This document shows, piece by piece, positions 27,244 to 35,793 of a stretch of 64,000 nucleotides of DNA. The position numbers and the translations under genes are program-made. Source of the DNA: Pseudonocardia sp. SCN 73-27 (lineage in GTDB: Bacteria > Actinomycetota > Actinomycetes > Mycobacteriales > Pseudonocardiaceae); assembly GCA_001725415.1 (NCBI GenBank), contig MEGH01000020.1, positions 1 through 64,000 on the forward strand, given 5' to 3'. A model generated the notes under the pieces. The model was given only the letters and a program-made list of their open reading frames with translations, searched no databases and was not told where the DNA came from. Position 1 is the first letter of the stretch, and every line of letters starts with the position of its first letter.

Positions 27244-28037
27244 GCAGTGGTCCTCGTCGTGAGCAGGAGGGCTGCCGTCTCGTCGGGTCGTTCGAGGAGG
27301 AAGTGGTGGCTGCCCAGGTCGTGCACGACGAACTCGATCCGGTCGCCGTACCGCTGCGGTGCGGCCGGGTCCAGCAGCCCGCGGACCGCGAGGGTGGCGA
27401 CGGGGTGCGGGACCGCGGCCAGGGCCTCGTCCATGTCCCAGCGCAGCATCTCCGCGAGCGTCCCGATCCCCACGGCGGGGACGAGACGCGATGCCTTCGT
27501 GAAGATCGTCTCGGCGAACGCGGGATCGGTGTCCGGGACGGAACCCATGACGACGAGGCTGCGCACGCCCGTCGGGAAGTCGTCCTCGAACGTCTGCAGC
27601 AGGCCGCGCGCCGCGGCGTCCTCGACCGCGGGGTAGAGGCCCAGGTAGTGGAACGAGTCCAGGCCGATGACCTGCGTGACCACCTCGGGGCGGAGGCGGG
27701 CCAGCTCGAGTGCGACCGCGCCGCCGAGTGAGTGCCCGACGACGACGCACTGCTGCACCGACTCGGCGTCGAGTACGGCCGCGACGTCGCGCGCGAACTC
27801 GGCCATCGTCCAGGCCGTGCGGTCGGAGGTGCTGTCGCCGTGTCCGGGAAGGTCCACCGAGACGATCCGGTCCCCCTCGGGCAGCAGGGCGGCGACGGGG
27901 TCGAAGTCCGTCCGGCGGCACCCCCAGCCGTGCACGTAGACCCAGGTCGGGCCCTGTGCGGGTCCGACGGTCGAGTAGCCGACGACCGTCCCGTCGGGTC
28001 GGGAGACCGTACGGGCGGATTGATCGACGTTGGTCAT
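27240..28037 (-). CDS. Alpha/beta hydrolase
   Basis: The 265-residue protein shows VYVHGWGCRRTDFDP (oxyanion region, near residue 35), the nucleophile elbow VVGHSLGGAVALE near residue 97, and the terminal histidine in HDLGSHHFLLE. I chose the ATG at 28037, which overlaps the upstream CapA-like stop in an ATGA junction; an in-frame GTG lies 9 bp upstream. The family covers esterases, C-C hydrolases and dienelactone-type enzymes, so the exact reaction is open. Both ends are coupled to neighbours. Confidence 0.87.
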   Translation of the reverse strand: MTNVDQSARTVSRPDGTVVGYSTVGPAQGPTWVYVHGWGCRRTDFDPVAALLPEGDRIVSVDLPGHGDSTSDRTAWTMAEFARDVAAVLDAESVQQCVVVGHSLGGAVALELARLRPEVVTQVIGLDSFHYLGLYPAVEDAAARGLLQTFEDDFPTGVRSLVVMGSVPDTDPAFAETIFTKASRLVPAVGIGTLAEMLRWDMDEALAAVPHPVATLAVRGLLDPAAPQRYGDRIEFVVHDLGSHHFLLERPDETAALLLTTRTTA

Positions 28038-29218
28038 TGACCCCACACCTCACGTGTCGCAGTAGTGCACGGCGTTTCGGATGAAGGCACGCTAGGGCGT
28101 GTGTCGGAGGCCGTCAACCGCCGGTCGTGACGATCCGGGTCCGGGTCGAGAGGCGTCCCGAAGTGGACGACACCATCGCTGTCCACCCGGACCGTCGCAT
28201 CGATCTCGCGCGACGAGCTCTCGACGAGGGCACGGATCCGGGTGGCCGCGTCCGGGTCCGCGACGCGCGGCTCGCCTGCCGCATCGAGGGTGATCGGCAC
28301 GACCCGCAGGCGTGGCCCACCGATGGCCGGCAGGTCGACCTCGAAGACGGCGCTGTCGAACCAGGGCGTCCCCTCGAACAGGCATGACGCCCGGTAGGGC
28401 AGCCCGAAGAAGGTGTCCGGCTGCTGGACCTCGCCCTGGTGGAACAGGAAGTTGCCCATCGAGTAGAGGATCAGGCCGTCGTTCCATCGCTCGACGGGGT
28501 GCAGGCAGTGCGGATGGGTGCCGGCGACGACGTCCGCGCCGGCGTCGACGAGCCTGCGGCCGAGGTCCTGCTGGTACTGCGCGAGTGGACCCTGGTTGGG
28601 CGGCAGGTATGCGAACGGCACGCCCCAGTGCAGGCAGACCACGACCCGGTCCGCCCCGGTCCGTGCCGCGCGCACCGACTGTTCGACGCGCCGGACGTCG
28701 GCCTCCTGGGCGACGCTGCGGACGAACGGTGGCGTGCCGGGTTGTTCCTGCGCGAGCGTGCCGTCGACCGCGAAGCTCTGGTCGACGCGCAGCGGCGCGA
28801 TCCCGGGCCGGGTCGCGGTGGCGTTGGCGCCGGGCGGCAGCGTCGAGCAGAAGCTGAGCACGGCCACGCGCGTCCCGGCCGCCTCGACGACGACGCCGGC
28901 GTCCGCCTCGGCGAGCGTGCGGCCGCCGCCGGCGTGGCGGACGCCCGCCAGGACGTGCATCGTGCTGAGCAGGCCCTCCTCGCCATGGTCGAGCGCGTGG
29001 TTCGTGGCGAGCGAGACGACATCGATCCCCAACCCGCGCAACGAGTCCGCCGCAGCTGTCGGCAGGCGGATCGTCATCTCCTTCTCGGCCGGCCGAGCGC
29101 TGTCGGTGAGTGGGGACTCGAGGTTGGCGATCACCAGGTCGCCGGACAGGGCGGGCCTGTCCGGTCCTTCCGTGGGCTCGCGGGCCGCGACGGTGTCGCC
29201 GACCAGGACGATCTTCAT
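28034..29218 (-). CDS. CapA/PgsA-type metallophosphatase-like protein
   Basis: The 394-residue protein starts MKIVLVGDTVAAREP with the metal-binding GD motif, then LVIANLESPLTDSA, VVSLATNHALDHGEEGLLST, VVCLHWGVPFAY, AGTHPHCLHPVE and LILYSMGNFLFHQG. These are the conserved calcineurin-like motifs of the CapA family, which is linked to poly-gamma-glutamate synthesis in Bacillus but is widely found in other roles. No signal peptide or membrane anchor is visible, unlike capsule CapA proteins. It leads an operon with a hydrolase and ene-reductase and diverges from peptidase/amidase genes, so a catabolic role in amide or gamma-glutamyl chemistry is a fair guess. Confidence 0.85.
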   Translation of the reverse strand: MKIVLVGDTVAAREPTEGPDRPALSGDLVIANLESPLTDSARPAEKEMTIRLPTAAADSLRGLGIDVVSLATNHALDHGEEGLLSTMHVLAGVRHAGGGRTLAEADAGVVVEAAGTRVAVLSFCSTLPPGANATATRPGIAPLRVDQSFAVDGTLAQEQPGTPPFVRSVAQEADVRRVEQSVRAARTGADRVVVCLHWGVPFAYLPPNQGPLAQYQQDLGRRLVDAGADVVAGTHPHCLHPVERWNDGLILYSMGNFLFHQGEVQQPDTFFGLPYRASCLFEGTPWFDSAVFEVDLPAIGGPRLRVVPITLDAAGEPRVADPDAATRIRALVESSSREIDATVRVDSDGVVHFGTPLDPDPDRHDRRLTASDTRPSVPSSETPCTTATREVWGQ

Positions 29219-29245
29219 GGGACGGCTCCGGGAGGAGGGGGCGTT

Positions 29246-29290
29246 GACTCCGAGCGGAGTCGTGCCGCAAAGTAGCACGGCCGTGCCGCA
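29246..29290. promoter_or_regulatory. Compound operator region between divergent catabolic operons
   Basis: Three elements lie in 45 bp: the palindrome GACTCCG-AG-CGGAGTC (29246-29261), the perfect palindrome GCACGGCCGTGC (29275-29286), and a direct repeat GTGCCGCA at 29262 and 29283, exactly 21 bp apart. The arrangement suggests cooperative binding of a dimeric regulator to both promoters. Confidence 0.45.
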
Positions 29291-29324
29291 CTGATGCACA
29301 CGTTCACCGGAGGCGGGAGCCACG

Positions 29325-30521
29325 ATGCCCACCAGCCGCTACAGCGGATATCAGTCCTTCTCCTACCTGGAGCCCGGGAGGGACTACGAGCAGTACGACC
29401 TGTCGGCGGACGTCGACCGCCTCACGCCCCACGACCTCGGCCTGACCGCGGACGAGGCTGCACGGACCGAACGGCTGCTCGCCGAGAACGTGGTCATCTC
29501 GCTGCACGACCATCCGGTGCGGCTCCCGCGGCACGCCCGCACCGACCTGCTGGAGTGGAACCGCGGTGCGCGGCTCGCCTACGGCTACGAGGGGCTGAGC
29601 CGGTCCGGACTGGACGCGGTGTTCGACAACCTCGGCTGGGGAGCGTGCGAGACCCGCAACGGCTGGAAGTGGGACGACGTCATCACCGACCTCGGGATGC
29701 GGTTCTGCGACTTCGCCCACCAGGACTACGTGATCCGGGCGGAGACCGTCGCAGACATCCGGCGGGCACACGCCGAGGGCCGCCTCGCCGTCGTCGCCGG
29801 CCTCGAGGGTGCAGCGCTGATCGAGAACGAGATCGACCGGCTCGACGTGCTCTACGGGCTGGGTGTGCGCCAGATCGGCGTCGCCTACAGCGATGCGAAC
29901 GCCCTGGGGAGCGGCCTGCGGGAGACCGGCGACGGCGGCTTGACGAAGCTCGGCCGCCGCGCCGTCCGGCGGATGAACCAGCTCGGCATGGCCGTGGACG
30001 TGTCCCACTCGGGGGACCGGACCGCGCTCGAGGTGATCGAGGCCAGCGAACGGCCGGTCCTGATCACCCACGCCGGGGCCCGGGCCGTCTGGGACACCCC
30101 GCGGATGAAACCGGACGAGGTGATCCGGGCCTGCGCGGAGTCGGGGGGCGTGATCGGGATCGAGGCCGCTCCCTACACGACGGTCAGCGCCGCCCACCGC
30201 GCACACAGCATCGAATCGGTGATGGACCACTTCCGGTACTGCGTGGACCTGGTCGGGATCGAGCACGTCACCTTCGGGCCCGACACCTTCTTCGGGGACC
30301 ACCTCGACATGCACCACGTCATGAGCGCGAAGTGGGGCGTGGAGGACACCATCCGGTCCGGCCCCGCGTTCGACCCCGTCGAGACCGTCTCCGGGATGGA
30401 GAACCCGGGCGAGTGCTTCCGCACCGTCACCGGCTGGTTGGTCCGGCACGGCTGGACCGACGACGAGATCATCGCGGTGATCGGCGGGAACGTGCTGCGC
30501 GTGCTGGAGAAGATCTGGTGA
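29325..30521 (+). CDS. Membrane-dipeptidase-family (M19) peptidase
   Basis: The 398-residue protein fits the M19 renal dipeptidase family: VISLHDHPVRLP replaces the usual metal HxD motif near residue 60, VVAGLEGAALIENE has the bridging glutamate, GVRQIGVAYSDANALGSG follows, then MAVDVSHSGDRTALEVIE and VLITHAGARAVWD with metal histidines, and IEHVTFGPDTFFGDH near the end. Members hydrolyse dipeptides, often containing D- or dehydro-amino acids. It is the first gene of a four-gene operon; no signal peptide is visible, so it would act on imported substrate in the cytoplasm. Confidence 0.88.
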   Translation: MPTSRYSGYQSFSYLEPGRDYEQYDLSADVDRLTPHDLGLTADEAARTERLLAENVVISLHDHPVRLPRHARTDLLEWNRGARLAYGYEGLSRSGLDAVFDNLGWGACETRNGWKWDDVITDLGMRFCDFAHQDYVIRAETVADIRRAHAEGRLAVVAGLEGAALIENEIDRLDVLYGLGVRQIGVAYSDANALGSGLRETGDGGLTKLGRRAVRRMNQLGMAVDVSHSGDRTALEVIEASERPVLITHAGARAVWDTPRMKPDEVIRACAESGGVIGIEAAPYTTVSAAHRAHSIESVMDHFRYCVDLVGIEHVTFGPDTFFGDHLDMHHVMSAKWGVEDTIRSGPAFDPVETVSGMENPGECFRTVTGWLVRHGWTDDEIIAVIGGNVLRVLEKIW

Positions 30522-31807
30522 GCGCGCCCGTGAGAACCAGGCGCGTCCTGCCCGCCGCGATGGTCGGCCACGGTGTCGAGTCCTACGACTTCGTGATCTA
30601 CGGGGCCTCCGCGACGATCATCGCGAAACACTTCTTCCCCGCGGGCGACCCGACCCTGGCGATCCTGTCGGCCCTCGCCGTGTACGGCCTCGCCTTCGTG
30701 GTGCGGCCCCTCGGCGCCGCGATCTTCGGCAGCATCGGGGACCGGCTCGGACGCCGCACCGCACTCTCGACCGTCGTCCTCATCATGGCGGTGTCGACCG
30801 CGGCGATCGCAGTCCTGCCCACCTACGACTCGGCGGGCATCCTCGCCCCGCTCCTGCTGCTGGTCTGCCGGTTGGGCCAGGGCATCTCGATGGGGGCCGA
30901 ATACACCAGCGCCGCCTCCTACGTGATGGAGCAGGCGCCGCCCGGACGGCGCGGGCTCTGGCTCAGCGCGGTCGGCAGCGCGACCTACGTCGGCTCGGCG
31001 CTCGCCTCCTTCGCACTGCTGGCGCTGCGGTTGATCTCCGAGTCGGCCTACGAGGACTGGAGCTGGCGGCTCGCGTTCCTCGCCGGCGGGCTGATGGCAC
31101 TCGTCGGGCTCTACATGCGGCTCAAGCTCGACGAGACCCGGACCTTCCGGGAGCTGGAGGCCGCGGGGGAGACGGCGGTGCGGCCCATCCGCGACACCTT
31201 CCGCAACTGGCGGGTCTTCCTGTTGCTGTTCACCTTGTTCGCGCTGCTCGCCGTGGTCGTGCACAACCTGCTCGGCTACCTCCCGACCTATCTGACGACG
31301 ACCGGTGGGGTCCTCCCGGGCACGGTGCTCGTGTCGGGCGGCGTCGCGCTGCTCGTGTGCGCGCTGCTCTGCATCCCGGCCGGGATCATGGCCGACCGGG
31401 TCGGACGCAAGCCGCTGCTGGTCGCCGGCGTCGCGGTCGCCGTCGTCGGGTCGTTGCCGGCCTACCTGTTGGCGAGTGGCGGGACCCTGGCGAGCACCTT
31501 GGCGACGCAGATCATCCTCGTGATCCCGGCGGCGCTGGTCACGGTGGGGGCGACCGTCGTCGCCGTCGAGATCGTGTCCGCACGGATCCGGGCGACCAGT
31601 ACCGCGCTGGCATACAACGTGGCCTACGCGATCTTCGGTGGCACCGCGCCGATCCTGGGCGCGCTCCTGACCGGCTGGTTCGGTCGCCTCGCCCCGGGCG
31701 GCTACATCACGGCGCTCGCGCTCGTCGCGCTGGTCGTCGTCGTGGTCGCGTTGCCGGAGACACGGGGCCGCGACCGCGGCCGTGCCGTCGAGAAGGTGCT
31801 GCGATGA
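30518..31807 (+). CDS. MFS transporter of the metabolite:H+ symporter (MHS) type
   Basis: The 429-residue protein has 12 predicted helices. Characteristic motifs are ESYDFVIYGASATIIAKHFF at the start, GAAIFGSIGDRLGRRTAL (loop 2-3), and RLGQGISMGAEYTSAASYVMEQAP-type text in helix 5 (quoted in part). These are hallmarks of the MHS family that imports organic acids, betaines and similar metabolites. The GTG start overlaps the peptidase stop by 4 bp. It is the likely uptake system for the substrate processed by the flanking peptidase, amidohydrolase and amidase. Confidence 0.9.
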   Translation: MSAPVRTRRVLPAAMVGHGVESYDFVIYGASATIIAKHFFPAGDPTLAILSALAVYGLAFVVRPLGAAIFGSIGDRLGRRTALSTVVLIMAVSTAAIAVLPTYDSAGILAPLLLLVCRLGQGISMGAEYTSAASYVMEQAPPGRRGLWLSAVGSATYVGSALASFALLALRLISESAYEDWSWRLAFLAGGLMALVGLYMRLKLDETRTFRELEAAGETAVRPIRDTFRNWRVFLLLFTLFALLAVVVHNLLGYLPTYLTTTGGVLPGTVLVSGGVALLVCALLCIPAGIMADRVGRKPLLVAGVAVAVVGSLPAYLLASGGTLASTLATQIILVIPAALVTVGATVVAVEIVSARIRATSTALAYNVAYAIFGGTAPILGALLTGWFGRLAPGGYITALALVALVVVVVALPETRGRDRGRAVEKVLR

Positions 31808-32979
31808 AGGACCGGATCGCCGCAGAGTTCGCGCGCCACGAGCCCGCGGTCGTGGCGCTGTCGCAGGCGATGGGGGCGGACCCGGAGCCGGCCTTCGAGG
31901 AGTACCGGACGGCGGCCGCCGTCGTCGGGCTGCTGCGCGGGCACGGCGGGTTCACGGTCGAGGAGAAGGTGGCCGGGCTCGACACGGCGTTCACCGCCAC
32001 CGTCGGCACCGGGTCGCTGGCGATCGGGCTCTGCGCCGAGCTCGACGCACTGCCCGGCATCGGGCACGGATGCGCGCACAACGTCATCACCGCGAGCTCG
32101 GTCGGGGCAGCCCTCGCGCTCGCCCCGGTCGTGGACGAGCTGGACCTCACGATCCGGCTGCTCGGGACACCCGCGGAGGAGGTCCTGGCCGGCAAGGCGA
32201 TCATGCTGCGGGAAGGCGCATTCGACGGCCTGCACGCGGCGTTGATGACCCACCCGACGCTCAAGGACATGGTCACCCCGACCATCCGCGCGGTCCGCCA
32301 CTGGTCGGTCTCCTACCGGGGCCGCACCGCACATGCGTCGCGCCCGTTCGAGGCGCTCAACGCAGCCGACGCCGTGACGGTCGCGCAGGTCGGGATCGGA
32401 CTGCTGCGTCAGCAGAAGCGTGACGCGGACCGGGTGCACACCTGGGTCAAGGAGGCGGGCACGGCGGTCAACGTCATCGCGGGCTCGGCCGTGGTCGAGT
32501 GCATGGTCCGCGCGGACACCCTGGACGAGGTCGACCGCCTCTGGCCCCGGGTGCGGTCCTGCTTCGAGGCGGGCGCCCTCGCCGCCGGCGTCGAGGTCGA
32601 GATCACCGAGCTGGCGTCGGCCCACGGTTTCCGGCACGACCACGACCTCGCCGGCCTCTTCCGGACGAACGCCGAGGCCCTCGGCCGGACGTTCCCGGAT
32701 CACCCCGACAAGGCCATCGGGTCCACGGACATGGCCGAGGTCTCGGTCCGCATGCCCGCCATCCACCCGGTGCTGTCCTTCGACTCGCCACCCGAGGACG
32801 GCAACCACACCGCGGCGTTCGCCCGCACCGCATCCGGGCCCGAAGGGACGCGGGCGATCCACGACGGCGGCCTCGCGCTCGCCTGGACCATCGCCGACGC
32901 CGCGCAGGACACGACGCTCCGCCACCGGCTCACCGAGCCCGGCCCCTTCACCTGGGCAGAGCGAGGAGAGGACGCATGA
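31804..32979 (+). CDS. M20-family amidohydrolase (PM20D2/AbgB-like)
   Basis: The 391-residue protein matches the M20D amidohydrolases: ALSQAMGADPEPAFEEYRTA near the start, CAELDALPGIGHGCAHNV with metal ligands near residues 78-95, GTPAEEVLAGKAIML with the catalytic glutamate pair, TAHASRPFEALNAADAV, and IGSTDMAEVSVRMPAIHPVLS. The last motif is typical of the aminobenzoyl-glutamate/beta-alanyl-lysine hydrolase branch. It removes an acyl or amino-acid group from an amide. ATGA overlaps with both neighbours show strict coupling in the operon. Confidence 0.9.
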   Translation: MKDRIAAEFARHEPAVVALSQAMGADPEPAFEEYRTAAAVVGLLRGHGGFTVEEKVAGLDTAFTATVGTGSLAIGLCAELDALPGIGHGCAHNVITASSVGAALALAPVVDELDLTIRLLGTPAEEVLAGKAIMLREGAFDGLHAALMTHPTLKDMVTPTIRAVRHWSVSYRGRTAHASRPFEALNAADAVTVAQVGIGLLRQQKRDADRVHTWVKEAGTAVNVIAGSAVVECMVRADTLDEVDRLWPRVRSCFEAGALAAGVEVEITELASAHGFRHDHDLAGLFRTNAEALGRTFPDHPDKAIGSTDMAEVSVRMPAIHPVLSFDSPPEDGNHTAAFARTASGPEGTRAIHDGGLALAWTIADAAQDTTLRHRLTEPGPFTWAERGEDA

Positions 32980-34391
32980 CCTACGACCCGAGAACGTTCG
33001 ACCCGCTGCGCTACTCCACCGCCACGGCGGCATTCCGCGACGGCGGCGACTCGCCCCGCGACTACCTCGAACGCTGTCTGGCGACGATCGTGGAACGCGA
33101 GCCGGTCGTGCAGGCCTGGGTGGTGCTCGACGAGGAGCGGGCCCGGACGCAGGCCGACGCCAGCACCGGGCGCTGGCGCCGCGGCGAGCCGCTCTCACCG
33201 ATCGACGGCATGCCGATCGGCATCAAGGACCTGCTGGAGACCAAGGACATGCCCACACAGATGGGCTGCGCAGCCTTCGCGGGGAACTTCCCCCGGCGCG
33301 ACAACGCCGCGGTCTGGGCACTGCGGCAGGCCGGCGCCGTCGTTCTCGGCAAGACCGTGACCACCGAGCTGGGCGGGCCCGAGCCGAGCCGCACGACCAA
33401 CCCCTTCGACCCCTGCCGCACGCCGGGAGGGTCGTCGTCGGGTTCCGGCGCTGCGGTGGGGGCGCGGATGGTCCCGGCGACCATCGCGACCCAGACCGGC
33501 GGTTCCCTGATGCGACCCGCGAGCTACTGCGGCGTCTGGGGGTTGAAGCCGTCGCAAGGTGCGATCAACCGCGGCGAGCGGCAGACCGCCAGCACCACGA
33601 CCCACGGTGTCCACGCGGGCTCCTCGGAGGACATGTGGCTGGTCGCCGTCGCGATCGCCGCACGCGCGGGCGGCGACCCGGGCCGGCCCGCCCTGCACGG
33701 TCCGGCCACCCCGCCGCCCGCCCGGGTGCCGAGCACGGTCGCGGTCGTCGAGACCGAGGCGTGGGAACGTCTGGACCCCGTGAGCCGCGGCGCGTTCGAG
33801 CAGGTCGTGGCTCAGGTCGAGGCGGCCGGGGTGCGGGTTCTGCGCCGCGGTGACGACGCCGTCGTCGAGGGCTTCGAACAGGCGCTCGTCGGTGCGACGG
33901 AGGTCGGGAGCGGCATCCTCGCGTGGGAGCACTCGTGGGCCTTCCGCGACCTCGCGCTCGCCCGGCCGGCGGACTTCAGCGACCGGGTCAAGAGGTTCTT
34001 CTTCGACACCGCCGCCCGGCTCGGTCCCCAGGGCTACGAGGACGCGCTCCGCCGGCGCGCCGCGTTGGTGGCCGCGTACACGCCGCTGGCGTCCCGGGTC
34101 GATGCCGTCGTGCTCCCGACCTCGAGCGGGCCGGCCCCGATCTGGCCCGGGGACGTAGCCGGCGAACCACCGGTCCGCTGGCCCACCGGGGACCCGGGGT
34201 TCAACTTCCCGAGCTCGTTGCTGGGCGCGCCCGCGGTGAACGTCCCGCTGATGGGCGTCGGCGGTCTCCCGTTCGGACTGCAGGTCATGGGGCAGCCCGG
34301 GACGGACGCCCGCACGGTCGCGATCGCGGGCTGGATGGGCTCGGACCTCCGACCGGTCGTTGTCCGAACCGCCGGGAGCCGGGACGCGTAG
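32976..34391 (+). CDS. Amidase-signature family amidase
   Basis: The 471-residue enzyme carries the Ser-cisSer-Lys triad: lysine K84 in PIGIKDLLETKD, the glycine/serine motif PGGSSSGSGAAVGA around residues 150-163, and the nucleophile S177 in TQTGGSLMRPASYCG. The family hydrolyses carboxylic amides to acids and ammonia. It is the last gene of the operon and starts in an ATGA overlap with the amidohydrolase gene. The nucleophile context LMRP differs slightly from the common IRIP, which may reflect substrate specificity. The physiological amide is unknown. Confidence 0.92.
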   Translation: MTYDPRTFDPLRYSTATAAFRDGGDSPRDYLERCLATIVEREPVVQAWVVLDEERARTQADASTGRWRRGEPLSPIDGMPIGIKDLLETKDMPTQMGCAAFAGNFPRRDNAAVWALRQAGAVVLGKTVTTELGGPEPSRTTNPFDPCRTPGGSSSGSGAAVGARMVPATIATQTGGSLMRPASYCGVWGLKPSQGAINRGERQTASTTTHGVHAGSSEDMWLVAVAIAARAGGDPGRPALHGPATPPPARVPSTVAVVETEAWERLDPVSRGAFEQVVAQVEAAGVRVLRRGDDAVVEGFEQALVGATEVGSGILAWEHSWAFRDLALARPADFSDRVKRFFFDTAARLGPQGYEDALRRRAALVAAYTPLASRVDAVVLPTSSGPAPIWPGDVAGEPPVRWPTGDPGFNFPSSLLGAPAVNVPLMGVGGLPFGLQVMGQPGTDARTVAIAGWMGSDLRPVVVRTAGSRDA

Positions 34392-34413
34392 CGCAGCGCT
34401 GTTCGAATGCGCG

Positions 34414-34436
34414 GCCGACACCCCACGGGTGCCGGC
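34414..34436 (+). terminator. Hairpin between the amidase operon and the sigma factor gene
   Basis: GCCGACACCC, loop CAC, GGGTGCCGGC forms a 10-position stem with one A/C mismatch, 23 bp after the amidase stop. It could terminate transcription from both sides. No T tract. Confidence 0.45.
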
Positions 34437-34567
34437 CGGGTCAGCGGGAGGGTTGTCGCCCCGTCGGGCGGCCGGAGCGTCGAGCGGACAGCGCTGCCGG
34501 CGGTGTCAGCACCTGCCAGGGACGTCAGAGGTCTCCGCCGGGCCGACGTGGTGCCGGACCGACCCGG

Positions 34568-35518
34568 TCACGCGCTCCGGGGCGGGTCCGGACGCCGCCG
34601 GTCGGCGTCCTCGAGCCCGCGCCGGAGCGTGGCGAGGGTGCGCGACAGCAGCCGGGAGACGTGCATCTGTGAGAGCCCGAGCTCGGCGCCGATCTCGGAC
34701 TGTGTCCTGTCCTCGAAGAACCGCAGCACGAGGATCCGTTGCTCCCGGGCGGTCAGGCGGACGACCAGGGGGCGGAGTAGCTCCTGGTCCTCGATGTGCC
34801 CGAAGGCGGCGTCGACCGCCCCGAGGGTGTCGTAGGTGTCCCCGGTCTCGTCGTCGACGGCGCACAGGGGGGTGGCGTGCTGGTCGGCCTTGGCCGCCAG
34901 CGCCTCGACGACGTCCTCGCGGTCGACGCCGAGCGCGTCGGCCAGCTCGCTCGGCCGGGGTGCCCGGCCGAGCCGTTGCGCCAGCGGGTCGGACGCCTTC
35001 GCGATCGCGATGCCGAGGTCCTTGACCGGTCGGGGGACCGAGGTCGCCCACGTGCGGTCGCGGAAGTAGCGCTTGATCTCCCCGCGCACGCAGGGCACGA
35101 GGTAGCCGAGGAAGTCGCCCTTCGCGCGGTCGGGATCCCAGCGATCGATGGCCGCGACCATGGCGGCGGCGCCGGTCTGGACGAGGTCCTCGCGGCTGGT
35201 GTGGTGGCGGCCGGCGTAGCGGGCCACGACCTGCTCGACGACCGGCAGGAACGTGCTCACCAGCTGCTCCATGATCGTGTCGCGTTCGGGCGCGTCGTCG
35301 TCGAGTGCGGCGTAGCGGTGGAGCAGCGCCATCGGTCCGGGCCCGGTGCGATCGCCGGCCCCTCCGGGTGACGCGCGACCGCCCGTGGCGGGGAAGGACG
35401 GGTGGGCGCCGCCCGCCCGCTGCAGGTGCAGACGGTGTCCCGGCGCCCCGTCGACGGCCCCGGCCGCGACGACCCGCACGAGGTGGTGGTCGGGTCGCGG
35501 TGGAACGTCGGTGCTCAC
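34568..35518 (-). CDS. SigB/SigF-type stress sigma factor
   Basis: The product is a group 3 sigma-70 factor with region 2 (EDLVQTGAAAMVAAIDRWDP, FLGYLVPCVRGEIKRYFRD), region 3 (RLGRAPRPSELADALGVDRE) and region 4 (LTAREQRILVLRFFEDRTQS and IGAELGLSQMHVSRLL). This organisation is that of the actinobacterial SigB/SigF family, normally held by anti-sigma factors of the RsbW type. I place the start at the GTG at 35518 (316 residues) because GGGGAG precedes it; an ATG at 35332 gives a conventional 254-residue protein without the low-complexity N-terminus. No anti-sigma gene is adjacent. Confidence 0.86.
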   Translation of the reverse strand: MSTDVPPRPDHHLVRVVAAGAVDGAPGHRLHLQRAGGAHPSFPATGGRASPGGAGDRTGPGPMALLHRYAALDDDAPERDTIMEQLVSTFLPVVEQVVARYAGRHHTSREDLVQTGAAAMVAAIDRWDPDRAKGDFLGYLVPCVRGEIKRYFRDRTWATSVPRPVKDLGIAIAKASDPLAQRLGRAPRPSELADALGVDREDVVEALAAKADQHATPLCAVDDETGDTYDTLGAVDAAFGHIEDQELLRPLVVRLTAREQRILVLRFFEDRTQSEIGAELGLSQMHVSRLLSRTLATLRRGLEDADRRRPDPPRSA

Positions 35519-35747
35519 TCGTGCTCCCCGGGCGTCACGCCCCGGACGGGATCGGCCCCTTCGTGGGGCGCGACCCGGTCACCTCGACGTTGCGGGACAT
35601 GGTCGGCGACCTCGGGCATGTGCGGTCCTCACCTCGTTCGTCGGGCTCGTCCCTCGTGGCCTACCCGGCCTGATGGTCACGAGAGCCGGCCCGACCCTTC
35701 GATTGCCTGACGAAACCGATGGCCGACCGGGGGCCCAGCCCGTCCCG

Positions 35748-35770
35748 CGACCAGCCGGGAGGGCTGGTCG
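35748..35770 (-). terminator. Hairpin downstream of the formate dehydrogenase operon
   Basis: CGACCAGCC, loop of five, GGCTGGTCG is a perfect 9-bp stem ending 24 bp past the stop of the NrfD-like gene on its strand. It probably terminates the fdh operon. Confidence 0.55.
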
Positions 35771-35793
35771 TCGGGGGCGGTGCGGCGCCGCGC

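Noticed and set aside
28034-29218. Capsule (poly-gamma-glutamate) biosynthesis from the CapA-like gene
   Set aside because: There is no CapB/CapC, no signal peptide or membrane anchor, and the operon partners are catabolic enzymes.
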